Counted from the stretch's first letter, positions 1-7,521 are shown. The stretch is 9,879 nucleotides of DNA from JBBKWQ01 sp037969115 (GCA_037969115.1 JBBKWQ010000371.1:1-9879), one strand, 5' to 3'. Notes: generated by a model from the sequence alone, not told the origin. Made by a program: numbers and translations.

Positions 1-933
1 GTTCTCGTGGTGTTCGGCTCCGATGAGCGTCCGGATCGCGGCAGGTCGTGCCGTTCCGTATTCGCGGGCGAGCTGCTCGATCGTGTCGGCCGCGACACCG
101 GTTGCCACGGCCGCACGCACAGGGGTCCACGCATCGACTTCGGCCGCGAGTTCATCGAAGCCGCTCACGTGATCGTTGATCCACTCGTGGTCGACGAGGT
201 CGTCACGCACGAGCACGTGCATCATCGCCAACATCAGCGCGATGTCGGTGCCGGGTAGCGGCTGGATGAACTGGTCGGCGTCGTCGGCGGTGAGCGTGCG
301 AATCGGGTCGATCACCACGACCTTGGCGCCGTTTGCACGTGCCCGCTCGATCGTGGGCCAGAGATGGCGGTTGGTGAGTTTGGTGTTGGTCGCCCACAGC
401 AGGATGAGTTTCGAATGCTCGAGATCGAGCGAGTCGAAACCGAGCGACGACCCGTTCGTCATCCGGACACCGGCGCCGACGGTCGGCCCGCAGATCGCCC
501 GGTCGAGTCGGGTCGATCCGAGATGGTTGAAGAACCGAGTCGACACACCTTCGAGCGCCAAGAGGCTCTGATTTCCTGCGTCACTGAACGGCATCACGGC
601 CTGTTCGCCGTGCGAATCGATCACGTCGTGCAGGCGGGTGGCGATCTCGGTGAGTGCGTCGTCCCAACTGATCTGCTCGAATTGTCCGCTGCCCTTCGGG
701 CCCGAGCGGCGAAGCGGGTGCAGCACGCGGTCGGGGCTGTAGACGCGGTCGAGGAAACGGTTGACCTTCGGGCACAACTCGCCCTTGCTGAACGGGTGGT
801 CCGGGTTGCCACGCAGTTTCACCGCGATCGGCGCCGACTCACCGCGTTCGTCGCGCCGATCGTCGTCGACGGTCACCGTCCACCCGCACGAGTCAGGGCA
901 GTCGTGATGGCACGTTCCGTTCACAGTCCTCAC
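1..933 (-). CDS. Molybdopterin-dependent oxidoreductase (DMSO reductase superfamily), N-terminal part
   Basis: The gene runs off the left edge; 311 N-terminal residues are present. The protein opens with GTCHHDCPDSCGW, and Cys8, Cys12, Cys16 and Cys54 (in KGELCPK) form the [4Fe-4S] site typical of the superfamily. The SWDDAL motif, the RAICGPTVG segment and KVVVIDPIRT follow in the usual order for the molybdopterin-guanine-dinucleotide binding domains. Cys148 in AICGPT lies where formate dehydrogenases carry the Mo ligand Cys/Sec, so it is the likely metal ligand (inference). No twin-arginine signal is visible, so a cytoplasmic enzyme is expected. The substrate cannot be read from this part; no partner subunit is in the window. 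Two ATG codons lie 6 and 9 bases further upstream (ends 939 and 942). I prefer the GTG at 931-933 because a TACGAT box sits exactly 7 bases before it and would overlap the ATGs. The neighbour at 1020 is divergent. Confidence 0.9.
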   Translation of the reverse strand, partial: MRTVNGTCHHDCPDSCGWTVTVDDDRRDERGESAPIAVKLRGNPDHPFSKGELCPKVNRFLDRVYSPDRVLHPLRRSGPKGSGQFEQISWDDALTEIATRLHDVIDSHGEQAVMPFSDAGNQSLLALEGVSTRFFNHLGSTRLDRAICGPTVGAGVRMTNGSSLGFDSLDLEHSKLILLWATNTKLTNRHLWPTIERARANGAKVVVIDPIRTLTADDADQFIQPLPGTDIALMLAMMHVLVRDDLVDHEWINDHVSGFDELAAEVDAWTPVRAAVATGVAADTIEQLAREYGTARPAAIRTLIGAEHHEN

Positions 934-940
934 GGTCATC

Positions 941-946
941 ATCGTA
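941..946 (-). promoter_or_regulatory. -10 box TACGAT of the molybdopterin oxidoreductase, leaderless
   Basis: On the minus strand TACGAT is followed by seven bases and then GTG at 933. This is the same geometry as the box in front of the lactone oxidase. No Shine-Dalgarno is visible before any of the candidate starts, and no good -35 hexamer is seen. Assignment as a promoter is inference from position and sequence. Confidence 0.45.
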
Positions 947-1006
947 CGCCGGTCGGGGGGTATCGATCAGCGGGATTCGGTCGTGGTCGATCGGCGCGAA
1001 CCTCGC

Positions 1007-1012
1007 TACTGT
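1007..1012 (+). promoter_or_regulatory. -10 box TACTGT of the lactone oxidase, leaderless
   Basis: TACTGT matches TANNNT and ends seven bases before the ATG at 1020, so transcription would start at or next to the A of the start codon. No Shine-Dalgarno is present between the box and the ATG. The -35 region is weak. The 86-base gap to the molybdopterin gene holds this promoter and the divergent one without their -10 boxes overlapping. Confidence 0.5.
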
Positions 1013-1019
1013 CGGCACG

Positions 1020-2339
1020 ATGCGGTCGAAGGGCGGAACCGTCGTGAGGAACTGGGCAGGGAACCAGGCCTGCGTCCCCGACCATTTCGTGCGTCCGACG
1101 ACGACGGCCGATGTCGTTGCCGTGGTGGTCGACGCGCACGAGCGCGGCCGCACGGTCAAGACGATCGGGGCGGGTCACTCGTTCACCGGTGCCGCCATGA
1201 CCGCGGGCACCCTTCTGTCGCTCGATGGCATGAACCAGGTGTTGTCGGTCGATCGTGAAACCGGCCGGGTCACCGTGCAGGCGGGGATCAGCTTGAGGTC
1301 GCTCGGCGATCAGCTTGCTGCCGTCGGGCTGGCCATGCCGAACCTCGGCGACATCGACGTGCAATCGGCCGCGGGAGCGACCAGCACGGCCACCCACGGC
1401 ACCGGGATCGGATTGGGCAACCTGGCGACCACCATCGTCGGCATGGAACTGGTCGACGGACGCGGCAACGTGGTGCGATGTGACGAGCACACCAACGCGG
1501 ATGTTCTCCGCGTGGCTCGGGTCGGTGTGGGGGCGCTGGGCGTGGTCACCGAGCTCACACTGCAATGCGTCCCGGCGTTCAACCTTCATGCTCACGAGAC
1601 GATCGAGTCGCTCGACGACGTTTTGGCTGATCTCGAGAGTTTCGTGACCAGCGCCGATCACGCCGAGTTCTTCTGGATGCCGGGTGCCCGACGCTGTCAG
1701 GTGAAACGAAATCGACGAACCGACGAACCCGTCCGCCCGCAGCCGAAGCTCGCGTACGTGCGGGACAAGTACCTCGCCGAGAACCTTGCGTTCGACCTGG
1801 TCTGCCGGGTCGGACGCCGATTTCCGACGCTCGCGCCGAAGGTCGCCAAAGCGATGACGAGCGCCGCCGGTGAGCGAGATCTGATCGACCGGAGCGATCG
1901 GGTGTTCTCCAGCCCGCGTCACGTGAAGTTCGTCGAGATGGAGTACGGCGTGGCGTTCGAGGCGCTGGGAGAGGCCGTGTCCCGGGTCCGTGACCTGACC
2001 GCCGGCCTCAGCTTTCCGACCCTTTTCCCGATCGAGGTACGGGTGTCGGCGGGCGACGACATTCCGTTGTCGACGGGCTGCGGACGTCGCAACGGATGGG
2101 TCGCGGTCCACCAGTATCGCGGTGCGCCGTACGAGGCGTACTTTCAGGGCGTCGAGGCGATCATGAACGACTATGGCGGGCGCCCACACTGGGGCAAGAT
2201 GCACTACCAGACCGCCGCGACGCTGCGCGACCGGTACCCGGAATGGGATGTGTTCGCTGCGATGCGAGCCCGTCTGGACCCCGACGGCTCGTTCCGCAAC
2301 GAGTATCTCGACCGCGTGCTCGGCCGGATCGAGGGCTGA
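1020..2339 (+). CDS. FAD-linked L-gulono-1,4-lactone / D-arabinono-1,4-lactone oxidase-type dehydrogenase
   Basis: A 439-residue protein of the vanillyl-alcohol-oxidase flavoprotein fold that oxidises an aldonolactone at C2 to an ascorbate-type product. Residues 21-190 form the FAD-binding PP-loop domain: IGAGHSFT with His53 at the usual site of covalent flavin attachment, and TATHGTGIG. The C-terminal ALO domain follows, with FPIEVR (Glu339, Arg341) and RPHWGK (His390, Lys393), the substrate-site residues of this family. The layout and length are close to mycobacterial L-gulono-1,4-lactone dehydrogenase (about 428 residues, from memory), which passes electrons to an acceptor rather than O2; whether this one uses O2 cannot be told. 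No signal peptide is seen. The ATG is chosen because of the TACTGT box 7 bases upstream; a GTG at 1044 (VRNWAGN) is a possible alternative that fits where some homologues begin. It lies 58 bases before the methyltransferase gene on the same strand, with a separate promoter likely. Activity on gulonolactone versus other lactones is unresolved. Confidence 0.92.
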   Translation: MRSKGGTVVRNWAGNQACVPDHFVRPTTTADVVAVVVDAHERGRTVKTIGAGHSFTGAAMTAGTLLSLDGMNQVLSVDRETGRVTVQAGISLRSLGDQLAAVGLAMPNLGDIDVQSAAGATSTATHGTGIGLGNLATTIVGMELVDGRGNVVRCDEHTNADVLRVARVGVGALGVVTELTLQCVPAFNLHAHETIESLDDVLADLESFVTSADHAEFFWMPGARRCQVKRNRRTDEPVRPQPKLAYVRDKYLAENLAFDLVCRVGRRFPTLAPKVAKAMTSAAGERDLIDRSDRVFSSPRHVKFVEMEYGVAFEALGEAVSRVRDLTAGLSFPTLFPIEVRVSAGDDIPLSTGCGRRNGWVAVHQYRGAPYEAYFQGVEAIMNDYGGRPHWGKMHYQTAATLRDRYPEWDVFAAMRARLDPDGSFRNEYLDRVLGRIEG

Positions 2340-2385
2340 ACACCCGATCGAAGCCCATATCGCGCGGGCATCGGTGGCACCGGCG

Positions 2386-2391
2386 TACCCT
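2386..2391 (+). promoter_or_regulatory. -10 box TACCCT of the DNA methyltransferase, leaderless
   Basis: TACCCT ends six bases before the GTG at 2398. No Shine-Dalgarno lies in front of that GTG, which supports a leaderless start and fixes the start codon. No clear -35 hexamer is seen about 17 bases upstream. Confidence 0.5.
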
Positions 2392-2397
2392 GGCCCC

Positions 2398-3771
2398 GTG
2401 CAAGAGCGCCGGCGTACCACCACATCGAACTTCGGGGTCGGCCGTCGCGAGTCGCACGATGCATCCGGTTTCTACGATCGGTTCGATCCGCCGACGGTCG
2501 ATCACGACGATACGGTCCTGCCGCCTGATCCGGTCGCCGAGCCGTTCGTGTGTGGCGACGCTCGCGACATGCACAGCGTCGCCGATGGCTCGGTGGCACT
2601 CGTCGTCACGTCGCCGCCGTACTTCGCCGGCAAGCAGTACGAGGAAGAACTCGAACGCGACGGCGTTCCCGGTTCATACCTCGAGTACCTCGATCTGCTG
2701 CGCGACGTGTTTGCCGATTGTGTCCGCGTACTCGAACCGGGCGGCCGGATCGCGGTGAACGTGGCCAATCTCGGTCGCAAGCCGTATCGCAGCCTGGGTG
2801 CCGACGTGGTGCACATCCTCCAGGACGAGCTCGGCCTGCTGCTGCGCGGCGAGATCGTCTGGCAGAAGGGGGCGGGAGCCAGCGGCTCGTGCGCATGGGG
2901 TTCGTTTCGGAGTGCCTCGAACCCCGTGCTGCGCGACGTGACCGAACGCGTCATCGTGGCGAGCAAGGGCAGGTTCGAACGGGCCCGCAAGGTCGACCAG
3001 CGCAAGAACGAAGGGTTGCCGCACGAATCGACGGTGTCCGCCGAGGACTTCATGGCGATGACCATCGATGTCTGGCAGTTGCCGTCGGAGAGCGCACGCC
3101 GGGTCGGCCATCCGGCGCCGTTCCCCATAGAGCTTCCCGAGAAGTTGATCGATCTCTACACGTTCGTCGACGACCTCGTGCTCGACCCGTTCATGGGGAG
3201 CGGATCGACGTTGGTCGCCGCGTCGCGGCTGGGTCGCCGATATGTGGGTTACGACCTCGACGCGGGTTATGTCGAACTGTCGCGTGAGCGAGTGGCCCAG
3301 GAAGGCCATGCCGTCGAGGCGCGCGATGGTGCGAGCGGCAAGGACACGATCGACACCGTATTGGAGGCAGCTGGATTCGAGACCGTGGAGACTCCCGCCC
3401 GCCTGACCGGAACGGGTCTGAGCGTGCACGCAGTGGTGAACGACGGCGCGGGTGAGCGATGGGTGATCGAGCAGGGCGGACCGTTCGTGACTCATCGCGG
3501 CGGCCTGACCTCGGCCGACGCCGTGTGGCGCACGCTGGGTCGACTCCACGCGTTGCGCGGGGCGGGGGAGCGCGTGTTGGTGCTCACGTCGAGCCTGCCG
3601 CGCCGCCGCACCGAGTTCGACATGGCCCTCCGCACCGTGGGCCCGGCCGGCGTGTTCGATGTGATCGATGTGTTCGATCCAGAGGCACTCGAACGGCTCG
3701 CCAAGTATGGCGACGGCCACGCCACGCCACGTCCTGGTTTCTGGAACGACGACGAGCTCGATGCAGGGTAG
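2398..3771 (+). CDS. Beta-class site-specific DNA methyltransferase (probably N4-cytosine) with extra C-terminal domain
   Basis: A 457-residue enzyme that transfers a methyl group from S-adenosylmethionine to a base in DNA. Motifs come in beta-class order: catalytic motif IV TSPPY at 71-75, motif X-like HPAPFPIELPEKLI at 238-251, then the AdoMet motif I DPFMGSGST at 263-271 and the acidic YDLD at 285-288. The Ser-Pro-Pro-Tyr form is most often found in m4C enzymes, while m6A enzymes usually have (D/N)PPY; specificity is therefore inference. Residues 1-40 look disordered. Residues 315-437 form a separate domain with a WVIEQGG strand followed by RGGLTSADAVWRTLG, reminiscent of degenerate restriction-endonuclease-like tails on some actinobacterial methyltransferases. 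No restriction nuclease gene is next to it, so it looks like an orphan methylase. The frame is open further upstream into the lactone oxidase gene, but GTG 2398 is chosen from the TACCCT box six bases before it. It converges with the protease gene. Confidence 0.9.
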   Translation: MQERRRTTTSNFGVGRRESHDASGFYDRFDPPTVDHDDTVLPPDPVAEPFVCGDARDMHSVADGSVALVVTSPPYFAGKQYEEELERDGVPGSYLEYLDLLRDVFADCVRVLEPGGRIAVNVANLGRKPYRSLGADVVHILQDELGLLLRGEIVWQKGAGASGSCAWGSFRSASNPVLRDVTERVIVASKGRFERARKVDQRKNEGLPHESTVSAEDFMAMTIDVWQLPSESARRVGHPAPFPIELPEKLIDLYTFVDDLVLDPFMGSGSTLVAASRLGRRYVGYDLDAGYVELSRERVAQEGHAVEARDGASGKDTIDTVLEAAGFETVETPARLTGTGLSVHAVVNDGAGERWVIEQGGPFVTHRGGLTSADAVWRTLGRLHALRGAGERVLVLTSSLPRRRTEFDMALRTVGPAGVFDVIDVFDPEALERLAKYGDGHATPRPGFWNDDELDAG

Positions 3772-3800
3772 TTCGGCCCGGCGACTGAACCCGTCGCGGC

Positions 3801-4490
3801 TCAGCCGAAGCAGCTGGCGGGGTCGTATTCGTCGGGGATCGAGCCGGTAGCGAGCTGGTCGAGCACGCTGTTCGGTGCGTTCGGATCAATCGCCCAGGCT
3901 CGCTGATCACTCTGACGGCTCCGACTCCAGATCACTGCGACGGCTTCGCCGTCGACGACGACGACTCCGCCTGAGTCGCCGCTCTGGATCTCCGCATCGA
4001 GCTCGTAGCCGGGTCGCTCAGTCTCGCCTTTGATGTAGATGTCTTCGGTGCGGATGATCACGTCGCGCACGATGGTGATGGGCAGGGCGACCTGGGTGTC
4101 CCCGCGGTAGACGATCGCCTCGCCGATGTCGCCCGATTCCGCTGAGCCGATGGGTATCGCCGGTGCCAGGCCGGTGTCGACGGCCAGAACGGCAAGGTCG
4201 TTGTTGGGGTCGAACGCCACCACCGCCGCGCTGTTCGGCCCACCGTCGCCGGCCCCGGAACCGGTCACGGTGATCGAGCTCGCGCCGGCGATGACGTGGG
4301 CCGCAGTGAGGACCAGCCCGGATTCGATCACGAGTCCCGAGCCGTACTCGTCGATGTTGGCGCAGGTACGAGCGATCACCTGAACGGCGGAGCGTGATGC
4401 GGCGGCGTCGTTGGCATCGTCGCCGCAACCGACGGCACTGATCACGGAGATCGCCGCAACGATCATGGGGCGTCGGCCGCGCATCGTCAT
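3801..4490 (-). CDS. Secreted or lipid-anchored trypsin-fold serine protease
   Basis: A 229-residue protein with a chymotrypsin-fold protease domain. The N-terminus MTMRGRRP plus a hydrophobic stretch (about 9-21) is an export signal. AVGC at 19-22 resembles a lipobox, but Ala at -3 is not the preferred residue, so lipid attachment at Cys22 is uncertain. The catalytic triad is complete: His65 in TAAHV, Asp98 in NNDLAVL, Ser173 in SGDSGG. Cys43 and Cys227 flank the domain and could form a disulfide outside the membrane. There is no PDZ domain, so it is shorter than typical HtrA/DegP proteins. Its ATG overlaps the TGA of the LacI gene (ATGA, 4487-4490), which points to translational coupling. 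A second ATG at 4484 would shorten it by two residues. The substrate is unknown. It is the last gene of the minus-strand run and converges with the methyltransferase 29 bases away. Confidence 0.88.
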   Translation of the reverse strand: MTMRGRRPMIVAAISVISAVGCGDDANDAAASRSAVQVIARTCANIDEYGSGLVIESGLVLTAAHVIAGASSITVTGSGAGDGGPNSAAVVAFDPNNDLAVLAVDTGLAPAIPIGSAESGDIGEAIVYRGDTQVALPITIVRDVIIRTEDIYIKGETERPGYELDAEIQSGDSGGVVVVDGEAVAVIWSRSRQSDQRAWAIDPNAPNSVLDQLATGSIPDEYDPASCFG

Positions 4491-5506
4491 CGTGAACCGC
4501 GCCGCGCCGGCGCTGTGGTCGCACGGGTGACGAGCCGAGGGGAGACGACTCGCTGCTCGGTGATCTCGCGACCGTTGCGGCGTTCTAGGAGCAGCTCGAC
4601 CGCGAGATTGCCCATGGCCAATCGGGGCTGGTCGACGGTAGTGAGGTCGACCGTTCGGAGCGCTGCGAGCGAACTGTTGTCGTACCCCACGAGTGAAACG
4701 TCGTCGGGCACTTGCATGCCGTGGTCGATCAGACGATTCAGGGCGCCGAGCGCAATCAGATCGTTCGCTGCGAACAGCGCTGTCGGTGGCTCGTCGTCGC
4801 CAACGGTGCCGTACAGCTGGTCGATTGCCTCGCTGCCCGCACGTTCGGTGAACTCGCCGGTGACGACGCGGATGTGTGCCTCGATGTCGAGCCCACGCAT
4901 CGCCGCGACGTAGCCGTTGCGCCGGGGTGTCGCGCTGGCGCCGGTGCCGCCATCGAGGTGTGCGATCCGACGGTGACCGAGGTCGAAGAGGTGTTCGACG
5001 GCGAGACGCGCGCCGACACGTTCGTCGGAGTTGATCGTGTCGACCAGGTCGCTGCGCAGCGAACGTCCGATCGACACCACGGGCGTGCGTTCGCCGAGCT
5101 CGTCGATGCGCGCCGCACTCAGCCGGCAGCTGACCAGGATCATGCCGTCGACGCGCGCCGCGAGGAATGCTTCGGCCGACCGATCTTCCACGTCGGCGGA
5201 GCGCCGCCCGCTCGCCAGGACGATCTGGTAGCCGGCGGCTTCTGCGGTGTCTTGGATGCCGTCGGCGACATCAGCGAACCACGGGTTGTGGAGGTCGTCG
5301 AGAAGCACGCCGAACGTGCTCGTGCGCCCCGTCGCCAAGTTTCTGGCAGCCAGGTTGGGGCGATATCCGAGCCGTTCGGCGGCTTCGAGGACGGCCGCCT
5401 TCGACTTCTGGCTCACCCGGTCGGAGTTGCGCATGACGAGTGAGACGAGTGCACGCGACACGTCGGCTGCCGCTGCCACATCATCCATCGTGGGTTCACC
5501 AGCCAT
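4487..5506 (-). CDS. LacI-family transcriptional repressor
   Basis: A 339-residue DNA-binding regulator. Residues 6-52 are the LacI helix-turn-helix (TMDDVAAAADVSRALVSLVM, with the recognition helix around VSRALVSLV). PNLAARNLATGR (about 51-62) is the hinge helix that inserts in the operator minor groove. Residues 65-332 are the periplasmic-binding-protein-like ligand domain, with FGVLLDDLHNPWFADV, FAANDLIALGAL and SLVGYDNSSLA at the usual places. The length is normal for the family. The ATG at 5506 is preferred over Met7 because Thr6 aligns with the conserved first residue of the family helix-turn-helix. It starts 27 bases after the acetyltransferase gene ends, and a weak AAGACT box (5514-5519) 7 bases upstream might provide its own leaderless transcript. 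Such proteins usually sense a sugar, but no sugar transporter or hydrolase gene is in the window. The overlapping downstream protease gene is its closest potential functional partner. Confidence 0.93.
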   Translation of the reverse strand: MAGEPTMDDVAAAADVSRALVSLVMRNSDRVSQKSKAAVLEAAERLGYRPNLAARNLATGRTSTFGVLLDDLHNPWFADVADGIQDTAEAAGYQIVLASGRRSADVEDRSAEAFLAARVDGMILVSCRLSAARIDELGERTPVVSIGRSLRSDLVDTINSDERVGARLAVEHLFDLGHRRIAHLDGGTGASATPRRNGYVAAMRGLDIEAHIRVVTGEFTERAGSEAIDQLYGTVGDDEPPTALFAANDLIALGALNRLIDHGMQVPDDVSLVGYDNSSLAALRTVDLTTVDQPRLAMGNLAVELLLERRNGREITEQRVVSPRLVTRATTAPARRGSR

Positions 5507-5533
5507 CGGGACGAGTCTTGCCGATCGGTGTCT

Positions 5534-6022
5534 TCAGAGTGATTTCGACATCCAGATCGAGTCGTCCTCGACGAATCCGAGTCGGCCGTACAGGCGGCGA
5601 GCCCGGTCGTTGGCGCGCTCGGTTTCCAGGAAGATCCGGCTCGCACCGTGCCGACGACAATGCGCCTCGATCACCGGCATTGCTGCGGAGCCGAGACCCC
5701 GGCCCTGCGTGTGCACGAAGATCTCGTCGAGCAGCGCCTCGAGGCCGCCGCCCTCGATCGACCAACCCCAGGTGACGACTGCGTAGCCGATGTCGTTCCG
5801 GCTCTCGTCGAGGATGACCCAGACGGTGCCGTGGCGATCGGGCGGGCTGCTGTGGAGGAGGGGAGCGAATGCGGCACGCGTGGTGGCCTCGTGGAAGATG
5901 TGGCCGTCGGCGATGCAGTACTCGGCTGCAAGTTCCAGCAGTACCGGCAGGTCGTCGATCGTGGCACGGCGCAGTGGCCCGACGGACGATTCCGAGTCGA
6001 GTCGGTCGTCTGGCGTGTCCAT
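5534..6022 (-). CDS. GNAT-family N-acetyltransferase
   Basis: A 162-residue protein of the GNAT fold, using acetyl-CoA to acetylate an amine. The acetyl-CoA pyrophosphate loop (motif A) is FVHTQGRGLGSAAM at 102-115, with the Q-x-x-G-x-G pattern at 106-111. Motif B follows at about 133-150 (ETERANDRARRLYGRLGF), where Tyr145 is the position of the usual general acid. The first 15 residues look like a flexible tail. No signal or membrane segment is seen, so it acts in the cytoplasm. The substrate cannot be inferred; small molecules such as polyamines or antibiotics and protein N-termini are all possible for this fold. It sits 12 bases after the end of the membrane-anchored protein gene and 27 bases before the LacI gene, which suggests joint transcription. 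No clear Shine-Dalgarno precedes the ATG. Confidence 0.9.
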   Translation of the reverse strand: MDTPDDRLDSESSVGPLRRATIDDLPVLLELAAEYCIADGHIFHEATTRAAFAPLLHSSPPDRHGTVWVILDESRNDIGYAVVTWGWSIEGGGLEALLDEIFVHTQGRGLGSAAMPVIEAHCRRHGASRIFLETERANDRARRLYGRLGFVEDDSIWMSKSL

Positions 6023-6034
6023 TTCGTCGTTCGG

Positions 6035-7486
6035 TCAGATCTTGACGAACGCGATCAAGCCGGTGAGCGTGCCGAGCGCGACGCGTTCGGTGTCCGGATC
6101 GGTCGAGACCAGCTCGGTGGTGCCGGTGGGTGGTACGACCACGGCCGATCGGCCGTCGGGAGCGAACTCGACCGGCGCAGTGCCGAGCATCGTGGCAGCG
6201 TCGCGGCCGACGATGCTGTGCACGCCGGCGCGATTGATGATGAGGCCGCACCCGTCGGCGCTGCTGCGAACGATCTGGGTACCGGCGATGCCGACCACGG
6301 TCGATCCGTCGCTGAGGTCGGTGAGCCTCGTCGCTCCGCCGGCCGGAATGCACCGCGTATCGCTGCTCACCATGCTCGCCGGTGCGCCGGGAACTGCCTC
6401 GGCCGGATCGGCGTCCTCGATCGGAGCACTGGTCTCCATGAGGATGATGCCGCTCAGGTCGATGACGGCCTCGAACGCTTGTCCGGTGACGACCAGACGC
6501 GTGTCGTCGAGGGCACTGCGCACCGACACGATTCGATCGCCATCGGGGATCGTCACGGTGCCGAGCCGGTCGGCCTTGTCGGAGTCGGTGGCCATCCGGT
6601 AGATGCCGCCGGTGCCTGCGACGAAGAGGAACTCGTTGTCGACGAACAACCCACCGACCGGGGGGTCGGTGCGGACGCTCGTGAGCTCCTGGCCGGTCTG
6701 ATCGAACAGTCCGACATCGGCAGACGTGCCGATGACGCCGGCCGTGGCGACGAAATTGTCGCTGACAGCGACCGGTATGTCGGGATAGAACACCGGTGCC
6801 TCGGCGTCGGGCTCGACGACGAGTGTCTGGAAGTTCCGCGTATCGGCGACGGCAAACTTCGTGCCATCCGGATTGAACCGGAGTGAGTCGACGAAGAAGC
6901 GCGGCGATGTTTGGTTGGCAAGCATTCCCACGTCGAGAGACTCGCCCGTGAGTCCGTCGACGATGATGACGTTGCCGCCTGCCGCGTTGCCGACGACGAA
7001 CTGGAAGGTGGCGCCGTTGGCGATGCGCGCCAACGTGCTTCCGGCTGCGATCTCCACCTCGACCGGATCGACCTCGGCGCTCAGATCGTGGAACACGATC
7101 GCGTCGCTGCGCATCAGAGCGACGCGGGAACCGAACGCCGAGATCTCGGTGACGCGTCCTGCTCCTTCTCGTGTCTGTTCGAGCTCGCCGTCGGTGTTGT
7201 AGACCTCGACGACGCCCGTGATGCGGTCGACGTTCACGATCTTGTTCCAGCGAGCGGATTCGGACGACTCGCCGGAGTCGGCCTGCAACGTGCGCCAAGC
7301 GACGAATCCGCCGGCGGCCACGACGGCAACGGCGACGAGCCCGACGAGCGCCCGGCGGGCTCCGTAGTTCGGTCTCTTCTTCCTGATCGCCGACCGAGCG
7401 TCAGCGAGACTGCGAGACCGGCGCGGCGGTCTGGGCGCTGCCACCGACTCCTGGTCGGGATACGGCGGCGGGAACGGATCGTGCAT
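6035..7486 (-). CDS. Membrane-anchored extracytoplasmic protein of unknown function, propeller-like repeats possible
   Basis: I do not recognise the family. The protein has a cytoplasmic N-terminal tail of about 44 residues rich in Pro and Arg (PFPPPYPDQE, then RRSRSLADARSAIRKKRP). A single transmembrane helix follows at about 46-66, with arginines on its cytoplasmic side. The long remaining part would lie outside the membrane. That part is rich in short beta-strand patterns of the kind seen in beta-propellers (for example RFNPDGTKFAVAD and EFAPDGRSAVVVP, both WD40/TolB-like xxPDGxxxAV turns), so a propeller is plausible but not proven. Two cysteines (in DTRCIPAG and ADGCGLI) could form a disulfide. 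The ATG at 7484-7486 is chosen over the GTG directly before it (7487-7489) because it lies 8 bases after the TACAGT box. The gene heads the run with the acetyltransferase, LacI and protease genes. The predicted shared exterior location with the protease is suggestive, not more. Confidence 0.8.
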   Translation of the reverse strand: MHDPFPPPYPDQESVAAPRPPRRSRSLADARSAIRKKRPNYGARRALVGLVAVAVVAAGGFVAWRTLQADSGESSESARWNKIVNVDRITGVVEVYNTDGELEQTREGAGRVTEISAFGSRVALMRSDAIVFHDLSAEVDPVEVEIAAGSTLARIANGATFQFVVGNAAGGNVIIVDGLTGESLDVGMLANQTSPRFFVDSLRFNPDGTKFAVADTRNFQTLVVEPDAEAPVFYPDIPVAVSDNFVATAGVIGTSADVGLFDQTGQELTSVRTDPPVGGLFVDNEFLFVAGTGGIYRMATDSDKADRLGTVTIPDGDRIVSVRSALDDTRLVVTGQAFEAVIDLSGIILMETSAPIEDADPAEAVPGAPASMVSSDTRCIPAGGATRLTDLSDGSTVVGIAGTQIVRSSADGCGLIINRAGVHSIVGRDAATMLGTAPVEFAPDGRSAVVVPPTGTTELVSTDPDTERVALGTLTGLIAFVKI

Positions 7487-7494
7487 CACTGCTG

Positions 7495-7500
7495 ACTGTA
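7495..7500 (-). promoter_or_regulatory. -10 box TACAGT of the membrane-anchored protein gene
   Basis: On the minus strand TACAGT lies 8 bases before ATG 7486 and 5 before GTG 7489. No Shine-Dalgarno is seen, so a leaderless or nearly leaderless transcript is expected. The box sits only seven bases from the divergent TAGGGT box on the other strand. Confidence 0.45.
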
Positions 7501-7507
7501 CGAGAAG

Positions 7508-7513
7508 TAGGGT
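7508..7513 (+). promoter_or_regulatory. -10 box TAGGGT of the small zinc-ribbon gene
   Basis: TAGGGT lies 8 bases before the GTG at 7522. It overlaps the divergent promoter completely: each -35 region falls beyond the other's -10 box. The intervening CCTCC is not a Shine-Dalgarno in this orientation. Confidence 0.4.
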
Positions 7514-7521
7514 CCTCCGTC

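Noticed and set aside
939..2423. Long open frame (494 codons) on the minus strand opposite the lactone oxidase
   Set aside because: It is antisense to a gene with clear family motifs and has no recognisable domain. Such shadow frames are expected where third positions are GC-rich.
2674..3720. Open frame of 348 codons on the minus strand opposite the methyltransferase
   Set aside because: It is fully antisense to the motif-bearing methyltransferase, with His/Arg/Gln-rich sequence and no domain.
3772..3809. TTCGGC and GCCGAA arms plus CGGCT-C-AGCCG between the converging methyltransferase and protease genes, as a bidirectional terminator
   Set aside because: The arms are short, the 26-base loop is long, part lies inside the protease coding end, and there is no T-tract.
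5648..6886. 412-codon plus-strand open frame
   Set aside because: It is antisense to the acetyltransferase and the membrane-anchored protein; there is no motif and no start signal.
5496..7298. 600-codon minus-strand open frame through the membrane-protein and acetyltransferase genes
   Set aside because: Its product is extremely Arg/His-rich and is a shifted frame of two real genes with normal composition.
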